Shown: positions 10,281-17,901 of the stretch, piece by piece | How the letters are laid out: each line of letters opens with the position of its first letter | Numbering within the stretch: position 1 is the first letter of the stretch | Virus record (IMG/VR): IMGVR_UViG_3300048015_000010 | Coordinates: 1 to 37,785 of that record | Length of the DNA: 37,785 nt | Reading direction: 5' to 3' (one strand) | DNA from: a virus | The notes under the pieces: generated by a model | The model's database searches: none | Seen by the model: only the letters and a program-made list of their open reading frames with translations | Told to the model about the DNA's origin: nothing | Translations under genes and position numbers: made by a program

Positions 10281-12715
10281 AGCTCGTCGCGGATATCTTC
10301 GGCCGAGCAATTCGCCCAGCGGTTCTGGTTCTTGATAGCCCAGACGCGCATCTTGCCGCTACCGGATCTGATCTCTCGCACCACCTGGGCTTGTGGAAAC
10401 GCGCGGTTCATGAAGCCCCGCACGGCCATACCCGAGTAAACACGGCCGGTCTCGGTTTGCAGCCACTGCCCGAGATCGGCGCACGTAAACACTTCGCGAC
10501 TCAGCGGCCCGTCTTCGTTACGCATCGCGTCGATCAACAACTGCACTTCATTGACCTGTGATCTCTCGACCATCGTGAGCTTGGAGCCGGTCAGCGGCGG
10601 CGCGTCTTTGGGGTTCCAGTTGTTCAGCGGGATCGAGTTGAAAATATATCTCAGCACCCCCGGCCCGCGCGGCCCGTTCAGCCAGTCATGGAAAGTTTTG
10701 AAATACAACTTCCGCTGGTCTGGTGTCATGGGTCTCGTAGGATTGAGATAGTAGATACCCCAACGCCGCTCGTCATTCGACGGCAATGTCATTGCGTCTT
10801 CGTAGTTCGAAGTCGCAGTTATGAATATTCGATTTGGGATGTTGTAAGGCTTAAGACCCTTGGGATGGATCTCGACGTTTGAACCCGTGACAAGGTTCTT
10901 GAGGGAATTGGCTGTGTCATCGGAGTCCCACTTGCCATTAATGTGAACCTCGTCGAAGTGTAGGAAATGCTTACCCGAGATGTAGTCACTGAACGACCCT
11001 CGTAGGACTTTGTTGGACACCATCTGCGAGTTGGCCTGGCCGCAGATCGCTTTGGGTATGTCGTACATCGCGGTGGTCTTGCCGGTGCCAAACTCTTTGG
11101 AGATCATCAGCGGTGCGCTCGTGATCTTGATGGCTGGGAACTGGACCACGTGGGCATAAAATTTCAGCAGGTATTCCCCGAATGGCTTGTCCTCGTTCCT
11201 CGGGAACAAGTAGTCCCAGAGGTCCGCGAACATCGCGGCTTCCTGCGCCGTAGGTGCGATCATGGGCGGCGGATCTACATATAGGTTCACGTAGTTGTTG
11301 CCGTCTTCTGTAAAGATCCGGGTCTGGCCGGGCCAGAAGCCCATGCTGTTTACGACATGGCGCACGCCGTAGCGGCGCATCAACTGCGTCGCGTTGATCG
11401 GCACTCCCGAAGTGTTCAGCGGCATGAACCGCGTGAGCAGATCATCGATGGACATCTTCGCCATGATCTTCCGCTCGGTCATCGAAAAGTACAGACCCTC
11501 TTGGTCCAAGATCATCACGAACTCGTGGGCCAGCCACTGCACCGCGTCGTTGTGATCCAGCCTGGGCTTGCCCGTCGCGTTGACGGCGTGCTGACACGCG
11601 ATCAACAACGGGCTGACTTTGGATTGCACCTGGATCTGCGGTGCTGCGGGGGCTGTGGTAGCAGGAACTATGGGGGCCTGCGCTTGGATTTCCTCGGCGA
11701 AGCTTAGTCCTGAAACAGATCCAGTTGGATCATCGGCCGCCACTGCGACTGGTGTTGGTTCGCCCCATCCGCCGTCGCGAGCAAGCTTAACGAGTGTGCC
11801 GATGCCAACGCCGCCGCCGGGTTCAAAAGACTGCCAGGTGACGTAGCAGTCTTCCTCGCTGACGTAGCCTGGCTGATTGCTGCTCCAATCGTGGAAGAGA
11901 TCAAATGATTCATGTGACTTATTACCCCAGTCTTGTATCGCGCACAGCACGGTGATCCAGAGATCCCGGCTCGCGAACTTCGGAAGGTTGATGTAGTTGA
12001 GCATATCCTGCACTTGAGCGGCAGTCTTTTGCTCGTGATCTTTTTTGCTGACAAGATCGTCGTTAGATGCAAGGACCTTGAGTTTAGACACCGGCCCTGA
12101 CAGCACCGGCGCGACTTGAAGCTGCGCCGCGATATCTTTGAGGGCGTACGTCGTGCCGGTGTCTGTAATGACTACGCACGGCAGTGGCGTCTCGCCTTTG
12201 CGGTTCAGACTCCCGGGCGCGCGAAGCACGCGGGCTGCGTCGCTGGTGCTGCTGGGATCGGCTTTAAAACCAAGCTCCTCGCACTTGGCTTTGAGGGCCA
12301 GAGCCACTGGCTTCCACTCGGCCACCGGAACGTCGCGGTCCAGGCACCAATACACATGAACCCCTCTACCAGAGTTCACGTAGATACTGGGCCTGGGAAG
12401 CCCGGTAGCTTTTACAAACGCCGCAAGTTCCCGGACGGCAACGTCGGTCCCCCCGAAGTCTTTGCCGTCAAGGTCCAGCCACAGAGCGCGCTTCGCTATG
12501 GGGTCTTTCCGGTTGGTACCGGCGTAGCTCCCCACCGCGAAGAACACGTTCAGCGGCAGCATCGATAAGCGATTGACCTCACTCGCCAGTTGAGCGTGCG
12601 TCTTGATGCCGTTATGGTGACGCGACTCAATCAGCTTGCCCTCCGGCCCCGTGGCTCCCGAGAGCAGTGTGAACGGCCCCTCGCTAGGCAATACCCTAGC
12701 GAAGAACTGTTCCAT
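10271..12715 (-). CDS. Primase-polymerase / SF3 helicase (replicative), 814 aa
   Basis: Primes and unwinds phage DNA. The N-terminal part (~residues 1-200) is an archaeo-eukaryotic-type primase-polymerase: catalytic acidic pair in LWLDLDG (Asp81, Asp83), SGRGVH at 115-120, and an Arg-rich RVLRAPGSLNRK segment. Residues ~235-300 match the PriCT-2 linker pattern (RDLW, FHDWS, TWQSF). The C-terminal part is a superfamily 3 helicase of the DUF5906 type: Walker A in EFGTGKTT (541-548), Walker B in HFLHFDEVH (583-591), sensor-1 ITATSN (632-637) and a following DERRWG arginine segment. The last ~100 residues look like a winged helix. The start lies 2 bases after the upstream stop. It is the last gene of the leftward operon and converges on the virion operon. 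Confidence 0.92.
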   Translation of the reverse strand: MEQFFARVLPSEGPFTLLSGATGPEGKLIESRHHNGIKTHAQLASEVNRLSMLPLNVFFAVGSYAGTNRKDPIAKRALWLDLDGKDFGGTDVAVRELAAFVKATGLPRPSIYVNSGRGVHVYWCLDRDVPVAEWKPVALALKAKCEELGFKADPSSTSDAARVLRAPGSLNRKGETPLPCVVITDTGTTYALKDIAAQLQVAPVLSGPVSKLKVLASNDDLVSKKDHEQKTAAQVQDMLNYINLPKFASRDLWITVLCAIQDWGNKSHESFDLFHDWSSNQPGYVSEEDCYVTWQSFEPGGGVGIGTLVKLARDGGWGEPTPVAVAADDPTGSVSGLSFAEEIQAQAPIVPATTAPAAPQIQVQSKVSPLLIACQHAVNATGKPRLDHNDAVQWLAHEFVMILDQEGLYFSMTERKIMAKMSIDDLLTRFMPLNTSGVPINATQLMRRYGVRHVVNSMGFWPGQTRIFTEDGNNYVNLYVDPPPMIAPTAQEAAMFADLWDYLFPRNEDKPFGEYLLKFYAHVVQFPAIKITSAPLMISKEFGTGKTTAMYDIPKAICGQANSQMVSNKVLRGSFSDYISGKHFLHFDEVHINGKWDSDDTANSLKNLVTGSNVEIHPKGLKPYNIPNRIFITATSNYEDAMTLPSNDERRWGIYYLNPTRPMTPDQRKLYFKTFHDWLNGPRGPGVLRYIFNSIPLNNWNPKDAPPLTGSKLTMVERSQVNEVQLLIDAMRNEDGPLSREVFTCADLGQWLQTETGRVYSGMAVRGFMNRAFPQAQVVREIRSGSGKMRVWAIKNQNRWANCSAEDIRDELKR

Positions 12716-12717
12716 GG

Positions 12718-13956
12718 TTACTGAGCGCCCCCAGTGAAGGCGCTGAGCCCTGCCAGGATGCTGTTCACGTCATCGTCCAACTGGCCCTGCGGAGGCGCGT
12801 TGGAAGTCTCTGCTGCGGCCACCGGCGCCGGGGCTACATCGACCGGCGCGACCGGCTTGCGCCGCGTCTTGGGCGCCGCAGGAGCTTCTGCGGCCGGTGC
12901 GGGCGCGGCGGAGGCGAACGGGTTGGCAGCCGGAGGGGGCGGCGGGGCGAACGCAGCGGCCGGCGGCGGGGGAGGAGCGCCACCACCATTGAACGGCTGG
13001 ACCACCGCGCCGTGCATACCGACCGGGGGCGGCGGTACGAAGGCTGGTGCGAAGGTCGTGGGCGGAGGGGTGAACGCAGCGGCCGGCGGCTCGGCTTGAG
13101 CAACCGGACCCTGCGGACCGGGCGGCGAAGCTGCCGCCTGGGCACCCACTCCCACGACCGGCTCCTGCTCGAACGCCGCCGTCGGCGCCGTCGCCGGGAC
13201 ATCGGCCACGAGATCGTTGTCGGCCAGGATCGCGGCGACCGCGTCGCTGTTGTAAAGCTCCAGAACGATTTCGGCTTCCGCATCGGTCAGCGGCCGGATC
13301 GCGTTGAACTGGGGCTTCGGGTGGGACACCGTCATGTCGAACGAGAACCGCACGGCGACGGCGTTGTACGGGAACCCGCGTGCCTTCATACCATCGGCCA
13401 GCTTGGACAGATCACCCAGCGCCGAAGGCGGAACGCGGAACAGCATCGGGCCACCCAGGCTCTCGTTGCGCAAGTCCGCGAGTGGGGCTACGGCCAGCTT
13501 CTTGGTATCACGGCACGCCTTCTGCTTGGCACCGTTGTCACCGATCATCGAGCCCCACTGGTTCATCGGGCACAGCGCGCAGTTGCTATGCACCGGAGTC
13601 TTGACTGCTGCGCTCGGCGTCTTGCCGTCGAGGCTGTAGCAGTCCGGCGGCGAGTTGCTGCCCTCGACGTACTTGCCCTTGTAATACTGCTTGTTCAGGA
13701 ACGGGTTGGCTTTCAGGATCACGAGTTCCAGTGTCGCCACCGGCTCGGGCCGGCCCGTCTGCTGGTTGATTGCCTGGATAACGGTGTCGGTCTTCTTGTA
13801 CTTCAAGTGCCACCGACCGCCCTTGATGGATAGAATCGGGTAGCTGCTGCGGATGCCTTCGCCGAGTTCGTTGCCCATGTTGGCTTCGACGAGCGCGCGG
13901 GCTGGGCCGGCGTTGGTCTCGAACTGGAACAAAGTTACTTGCTGATTGTTGGACAT
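12718..13956 (-). CDS. Zinc-cluster phage protein, candidate ssDNA-binding protein, 412 aa
   Basis: The ordered N-terminal ~240 residues contain a Cys cluster around residues 105-150 (a Cys in DCYSLDG, then NCALCP, then KACRDTKKL) with the Q-W-G-S element seen in a family of phage proteins encoded beside replicative helicases. Residues ~250-380 are a Pro/Ala-rich disordered linker, and the tail carries a short acidic LDDDV patch. An N-terminal fold, flexible linker and acidic tip is the architecture of phage single-stranded-DNA-binding proteins such as T7 gp2.5, and the neighbours are replication genes. The ssDNA-binding role is an inference. A good Shine-Dalgarno (AGAGG) lies 7 bases before the ATG. 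Confidence 0.8.
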   Translation of the reverse strand: MSNNQQVTLFQFETNAGPARALVEANMGNELGEGIRSSYPILSIKGGRWHLKYKKTDTVIQAINQQTGRPEPVATLELVILKANPFLNKQYYKGKYVEGSNSPPDCYSLDGKTPSAAVKTPVHSNCALCPMNQWGSMIGDNGAKQKACRDTKKLAVAPLADLRNESLGGPMLFRVPPSALGDLSKLADGMKARGFPYNAVAVRFSFDMTVSHPKPQFNAIRPLTDAEAEIVLELYNSDAVAAILADNDLVADVPATAPTAAFEQEPVVGVGAQAAASPPGPQGPVAQAEPPAAAFTPPPTTFAPAFVPPPPVGMHGAVVQPFNGGGAPPPPPAAAFAPPPPPAANPFASAAPAPAAEAPAAPKTRRKPVAPVDVAPAPVAAAETSNAPPQGQLDDDVNSILAGLSAFTGGAQ

Positions 13957-13974
13957 GTCATTGCCTCTGGTGAA

Positions 13975-14355
13975 TTAACTTTTACGGATGTGCGCGCATG
14001 TTTCCGTCGTGACTGAGAGTCCCGGCGGTACTTCGTTGTGCGCTTCGATGAAGTCTTGGACGACGGATTTGGAGACTCTCTTTTCGAGGACCGACCAGGC
14101 TTCGTTTGATTTGATCCATTCGAGAGTAGCGTCCCAGTCTTTTACACTGACCGTCGTGTCAGTTTGTAGGAACGCTATTCCGCTTGATCCCTTGAAGTTT
14201 GTCAAGCCTTGCTCTTGTAATTTTTGCTGAACCCAGACCAAACACTTTTGCATCTGATCGTTCAACGGCGCGAGTTCTTCCTTGTGGCGCTTTGCAGTTT
14301 CTTCTTTCTTAGCACGAAGCTGGAGGTAGGCCGCCAGCACTTGGTCGACTGTCAC
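13975..14355 (-). CDS. Conserved phage protein of the replication cluster, 126 aa
   Basis: Start is the GTG at 14353-14355, chosen because AAGGAG lies six bases upstream; the longer reading to 14436 adds residues without a ribosome-binding site. The first ~60 residues are a charged helix (VLAAYLQLRAKKEETAKRHK) that could form a coiled coil. The second half has a DWDATLEWIKSNEAW segment and ends with PPGLSV. Proteins of this layout sit next to single-strand-binding-like genes in many phages. Function unknown; a host-nuclease inhibitor of the Gam type is a speculative alternative based only on the coiled-coil layout. Confidence 0.8.
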   Translation of the reverse strand: MTVDQVLAAYLQLRAKKEETAKRHKEELAPLNDQMQKCLVWVQQKLQEQGLTNFKGSSGIAFLQTDTTVSVKDWDATLEWIKSNEAWSVLEKRVSKSVVQDFIEAHNEVPPGLSVTTETCAHIRKS

Positions 14356-14513
14356 ATGATTCTCCTTGGGTTGATGTAAAGAATGTGGGATCACAGATAT
14401 GAGGAGGAGCGCCGAAGCGCGACAACCTGCTCCCACTGCCGGGGTTTAAGCTACACCCACTCGCCGGCTGACGGTGTCCGGGGTATCCCATGTGGGGCCG
14501 CCCGACTCGGCTG

Positions 14514-16064
14514 TCATTCTTCAAAAAGTTCAAGCAGCGCCCCCTGCAACGCGGCTTTTCTACGTAACCTAGAATATACAGCACTCTCAGCCTTGGTGCT
14601 GGTCAGGTGAACTATGTGAGTGTTCTGTGTCTGGCCGCTGCGCGTGATGCGCGCGTTGGCCTGCTCGTAAATCTCCAGGCTCATGGTCGGCGTCGCCCAG
14701 ATAATGGTGGAAGCAGCAGTGAGCGTAAGCCCGTGTGCCATGGTCTGCGGATGCGCCACGATCACACGGGGTGACGTTCCTTTCTGGAACCCAGAAAAGA
14801 TCAGATCGCGTTGTGCCTTTGGGACTTCACCGTGGATCATGCCCACTTGATACCGCTTGCCCAACACCCCTGCCAGCATCTCAACCATATATCTGAACGT
14901 GGCGAAGACAATCACTTTGCCAGTGGCGCCCTCGATCAACTCGAAGATCGTCTTGAACCGGTCCACGCCACCGATGTAGTGGCCTAGCCCTGAGTCGTCG
15001 TACCCGAAGCCCGCCGAGATCTGGAGGAGCTTCGATAGCTTGACCCCTTCGTTTGCTGCCGTAATCTGATTAGACCGTATTTCGGTGGCGAGTTCGTCGA
15101 GCATCTGCTTGTACGCTTTTTGGGCGGCTGGATCGAGTTGGACTTGGAGTGTCGTATACGTAGTAGGCGGGAGGTCAAAGCACTGCTCGCGAGTGAATCG
15201 CACGGCGGGCTGGAGCGCCTTGTGGACGACTTCGATTGCTTCCGGCCGCTCGACCCACTTGAACGTTCCGATCTGCCGCATGGTCTGGTCTTTGAATGCT
15301 TTGAAGCTATATCCAACAGTGTGCGGAGTAAGTAGTCGAGCCTGTCCAAACGCATCCGTCGGAGCGTTGGGGGTAGGGCTTCCAGTGAGTCCCCAGCTAT
15401 ATCCCGAACGCTGGACCAGAGGAGCGAGAGCCTTAAACCGTTTGGACCGGGAATTTCTGTAGCTAGCAACTTCGTCAATGATGATCGTATCAATGTCTGG
15501 ACGTGCCCATAGTTCTGGGTGTATGACTTCAACGCCATCATGGTTGATGATAAAGACATCAGCATCGCCCGCGAGGAGTTTGAGCCTGCGTTTCTTGTCG
15601 CCATATAGCACCGCCGTTTTCAGGTGTGGGAAGACCTCGAAGATCTCGTTGTCCCACACGGTTGTTATTGTAGAAAGTGGCGCGACGACGAGCAGCTTGC
15701 GGGCCAAGCCTACCGACCGGAGATAGTCATAGGCCCACAACGCTGCTCGCGTCTTGCCGACGCCCATCTCTGAGAGTATGTACGCACGTCTGTGTATCGT
15801 GCAGAGATCCACCGTTACTTCTTGAGACTGAAATGGTGGTCTGCCCGACCGCATATGTGGGTAGTACGACAGCGCCGGACTCTGCACCATCAGCCCGAGG
15901 TTGCGCAGCAGCCGCACCGTGTCCACGTCATGGGGCACAGCTAGCCACCAGGCACCGTCAACCTCGAACCTTTGAGCAGCGGGTGGTCGCACGATGGCTT
16001 CCACGTCCGCCCGATACGGCAGAACAATCTGTCGACTATCAGGATAGACAGCTAAACTGGTCAT
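14514..16064 (-). CDS. SNF2-type superfamily 2 helicase/ATPase, 516 aa
   Basis: DNA-dependent ATPase of the Swi2/Snf2 group. Visible motifs: I in MGVGKT (100-105), II as DEVA (197-200) in place of the usual DEAH, III in GLTGSP (225-230), motif V region in MAHGLTL, and motif VI in QANARITRSGQT near 470-480. The IHRRAYILSEMGVGKT opening is typical of compact phage versions that lack accessory domains. Likely role: remodelling protein-DNA complexes or branch migration during replication or recombination. The start overlaps the upstream stop by ATGA at 16061-16064. A 158-base gap (14356-14513) with no convincing gene separates it from the 126-aa gene. Confidence 0.92.
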   Translation of the reverse strand: MTSLAVYPDSRQIVLPYRADVEAIVRPPAAQRFEVDGAWWLAVPHDVDTVRLLRNLGLMVQSPALSYYPHMRSGRPPFQSQEVTVDLCTIHRRAYILSEMGVGKTRAALWAYDYLRSVGLARKLLVVAPLSTITTVWDNEIFEVFPHLKTAVLYGDKKRRLKLLAGDADVFIINHDGVEVIHPELWARPDIDTIIIDEVASYRNSRSKRFKALAPLVQRSGYSWGLTGSPTPNAPTDAFGQARLLTPHTVGYSFKAFKDQTMRQIGTFKWVERPEAIEVVHKALQPAVRFTREQCFDLPPTTYTTLQVQLDPAAQKAYKQMLDELATEIRSNQITAANEGVKLSKLLQISAGFGYDDSGLGHYIGGVDRFKTIFELIEGATGKVIVFATFRYMVEMLAGVLGKRYQVGMIHGEVPKAQRDLIFSGFQKGTSPRVIVAHPQTMAHGLTLTAASTIIWATPTMSLEIYEQANARITRSGQTQNTHIVHLTSTKAESAVYSRLRRKAALQGALLELFEE

Positions 16065-16258
16065 TGATCTTTCGCCAGGTTCTTCCCATGAAGTACGGCG
16101 TCGTTTATTTTTTCCATGGCGCGCTTGAGCATGTCCATGATCTCGGCGGGCTTGATCTCGCCGTCCCGAACGCAGGCCGAGAGCAGCGCAAGGTCGCTGC
16201 GGATCTCGATCAACGGACGCGGGTTCTTGTCCGACTTGGTATAAAGGATCAAGTTCAT
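16061..16258 (-). CDS. Small phage protein, 65 aa, unknown
   Basis: Start is the ATG at 16256-16258, which overlaps the upstream exonuclease stop by ATGA; the stop in turn overlaps the helicase start by ATGA. Both overlaps argue that this short frame is real. The protein is charged and mostly helical (segments around LALLSACVRDG and EIMDMLKRAMEKIN). No family recognised. Confidence 0.75.
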   Translation of the reverse strand: MNLILYTKSDKNPRPLIEIRSDLALLSACVRDGEIKPAEIMDMLKRAMEKINDAVLHGKNLAKDQ

Positions 16259-16806
16259 GGCCGTGACCCTACGTAACCTCCTGCCAGTAACTGACGCATC
16301 TTGATCACGGCCCGGGCTTGGGTCACGGCGTCTTCCACGGGGTTGTGCGCTACGTAGTTGTACTGCGCCCATTCGGCACGGTCATACCCGGCGCGGATCG
16401 CTTCGGCTTCCAGGGTCCGGTAGCTGCGCGGTGCACGGTAGTGATACGGGAACGCGCCGACGCCTTGCTGTCGTGCCCACCACTCTGTCAAGATCACATG
16501 ATCGAAGTGCGGATCTTTAGACCAGACTTCTTGAACATCATACTTGGCAAGCAGCGTCTTGAGTTCAAACGCCGCAGTCGCAGCCACGTACTTACCGGTG
16601 AAGCTGTACTCCCGCGCGGGCTCGGACTGCTTGGCCCACCAGAATACGGTTGCTGGATCAATGTGACCCGTTACAGACTTGGGCTCCAGCGCCCATCCAA
16701 TACTGTCCAAGATCCGGTCGTTGTCAAAGATCGCAACGCCGATGGATATCACCGCTGCGTCGTATCGTACTGAAAGAGTCTCAAGGTCAATCATCGCGTG
16801 AGTCAT
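16255..16806 (-). CDS. DEDDh 3'-5' exonuclease, 183 aa
   Basis: RNase T/Rv2179c-like fold. The four acidic residues are visible: Asp7 and Glu9 in MIDLETL, Asp102 in DPHFDHVIL and Asp159, with His154 in AHNPVED giving the DEDDh signature. An SIGVAIFD strand follows the first motif as in this family. It would trim single-stranded 3' ends of DNA or RNA. It overlaps the upstream nuclease gene by 20 bases and is coupled to the 65-aa gene by ATGA. AAAGGA lies five bases before the ATG. Whether DNA or RNA is the substrate cannot be told from sequence. Confidence 0.9.
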   Translation of the reverse strand: MTHAMIDLETLSVRYDAAVISIGVAIFDNDRILDSIGWALEPKSVTGHIDPATVFWWAKQSEPAREYSFTGKYVAATAAFELKTLLAKYDVQEVWSKDPHFDHVILTEWWARQQGVGAFPYHYRAPRSYRTLEAEAIRAGYDRAEWAQYNYVAHNPVEDAVTQARAVIKMRQLLAGGYVGSRP

Positions 16807-17164
16807 TGGAGTCCTTTGAAGTAAGCCATACTGTTGCAGACTGTGAAATAAATCCAGGTACTGGCTTCAACAGCCATCCCACCAACTGAGCCATATCATT
16901 ACCTTCGGAACTGTCTATCAAAAACACGGCGCCCCCAGCGTCAATCACATCGCGCATAGTTCGCGTTTGCCTGGCAGTAGGATGTTTGCCGGGCGCCTTA
17001 GTCTCTATGCCGGCGTATACGCCATGGTGGCACACGTGATAGTCCAGGGCTGGAGCGCCCATTCCGTTTTGCACAGCGCAGTGCCTATAGGCACCCGCGC
17101 TCACAAGAGATTTGTTCACTGCCGCTTTAACGCGGCCTTCTGGCGTAGCCACTGTCGCGGGCAC
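16787..17164 (-). CDS. VRR-NUC-like PD-(D/E)XK nuclease, 125 aa
   Basis: Small single-domain nuclease. Asp41 (ALDYHV) and the Glu54-x-Lys56 pair (GIETKAPGK) form the PD-(D/E)XK core, followed by the TARQTRTM helix with its Gln and an AVFLID strand. Stand-alone VRR-NUC domains occur widely in phages and cut branched DNA in characterised members. The start is the GTG at 17162-17164, three bases after the upstream stop; no strong ribosome-binding site is seen, so reinitiation is likely. A downstream GTG six codons in is an alternative start. Confidence 0.85.
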   Translation of the reverse strand: MPATVATPEGRVKAAVNKSLVSAGAYRHCAVQNGMGAPALDYHVCHHGVYAGIETKAPGKHPTARQTRTMRDVIDAGGAVFLIDSSEGNDMAQLVGWLLKPVPGFISQSATVWLTSKDSNDSRDD

Positions 17165-17167
17165 TCT

Positions 17168-17674
17168 TTACATGTTCCGTTTGAGTATCTTCCGGCGCCC
17201 ACGTGATTTCTTATGCAAGTTGGCATCGGGTTTCTCCTCGGCGTCCAAGATCGTGTGCTGATGCGGGTTGTGGTCCTTGAAGATCTTTTGCAAGTGTTGT
17301 GTGATCGCGGCCATCTGCCCGTCGATGAAGCCTTTCAACTCGGGCTGCGCGGGCGGACGGTCGTCGGTCAGCTTCCCCGAATGGTAGGCATCAAGAATAA
17401 TGCCCACACAAGCAAGGACGCTAGCCAGGTGAGGAACACCGGTATCAGCGTCCGCCCATTCGCCGTTCTGATAAGCAGCCACATGACGTGAAATAGCGTC
17501 GAGATAGATGGAAACACGCACACCAGCGACACGCCAATTATATTTGCCATATTTTAATGCTCCTTCGGTAAACGCCAGGGCGGCGTAAGCTTGAACGACA
17601 GATGGAACCAAGTGCATGGCGAGCTTCTTAGAACCGACGGCGTCCTTGGGGTTGGTGGGTTTCAGGTCAATCAT
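17168..17674 (-). CDS. dATP/dGTP diphosphohydrolase-like protein (DUF5664, MazG-like), 168 aa
   Basis: The N-terminal ~110 residues match the all-helical dGTP/dATP diphosphohydrolase pattern: NPKDAVGSKK, then EGALKYGKYNWR, then YLDAISRHVAAYQNGEWAD with its acidic/His metal-binding set, and a conserved HLASVLACVGIILDA helix. Such enzymes hydrolyse purine dNTPs to monophosphates. The C-terminal ~50 residues are a basic, disordered extension (KKSRGRRKILKR). The start overlaps the downstream end of the 76-aa membrane gene by ATGA at 17671-17674. A relative called MazZ serves phages with 2-aminoadenine DNA, but no PurZ is visible here. Confidence 0.85.
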   Translation of the reverse strand: MIDLKPTNPKDAVGSKKLAMHLVPSVVQAYAALAFTEGALKYGKYNWRVAGVRVSIYLDAISRHVAAYQNGEWADADTGVPHLASVLACVGIILDAYHSGKLTDDRPPAQPELKGFIDGQMAAITQHLQKIFKDHNPHQHTILDAEEKPDANLHKKSRGRRKILKRNM

Positions 17675-17901
17675 GCAAGCTCCTTGTTGCCAAACTTCAA
17701 AGAATTAAACCAGCGCCGCAGGATGTAGCTGCGAGCCAGGGAGATCCCTGTGTACATCAAGCCCATGAGGAAGTTGTTGCCGGGGCTGATGTGCATACCG
17801 AACAGAGGAAAGATCAGCAGGTTCGCAAAGTAGTTGATCGTGAACCCAATAGCGATGTTGGCCCATGCCTCGGCGATGGACCCCTTACGCGTCTGACTCA
17901 T
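17671..17901 (-). CDS. Small phage membrane protein (DUF7220-like), 76 aa
   Basis: Start is the ATG at 17899-17901: GGAGG lies five bases upstream and the codon overlaps the preceding stop as ATGA; the longer reading to 17913 would include the ribosome-binding site itself. There are two predicted membrane helices (NIAIGFTINYFANLLIFPLF and a second from FLMGLMYTGISLARSYIL), then a positively charged tail. This two-helix layout with an N-terminal RKGS-x-EA segment matches a small phage membrane family of unknown role. Holin activity is possible but unsupported. Confidence 0.8.
   Translation of the reverse strand: MSQTRKGSIAEAWANIAIGFTINYFANLLIFPLFGMHISPGNNFLMGLMYTGISLARSYILRRWFNSLKFGNKELA

Noticed and set aside
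14356-14513. Short - strand frame of 23 codons starting with ATGA overlap after the SNF2 helicase gene.
   Set aside because: The overlap could be chance, the peptide has no pattern, and no ribosome-binding site supports it.
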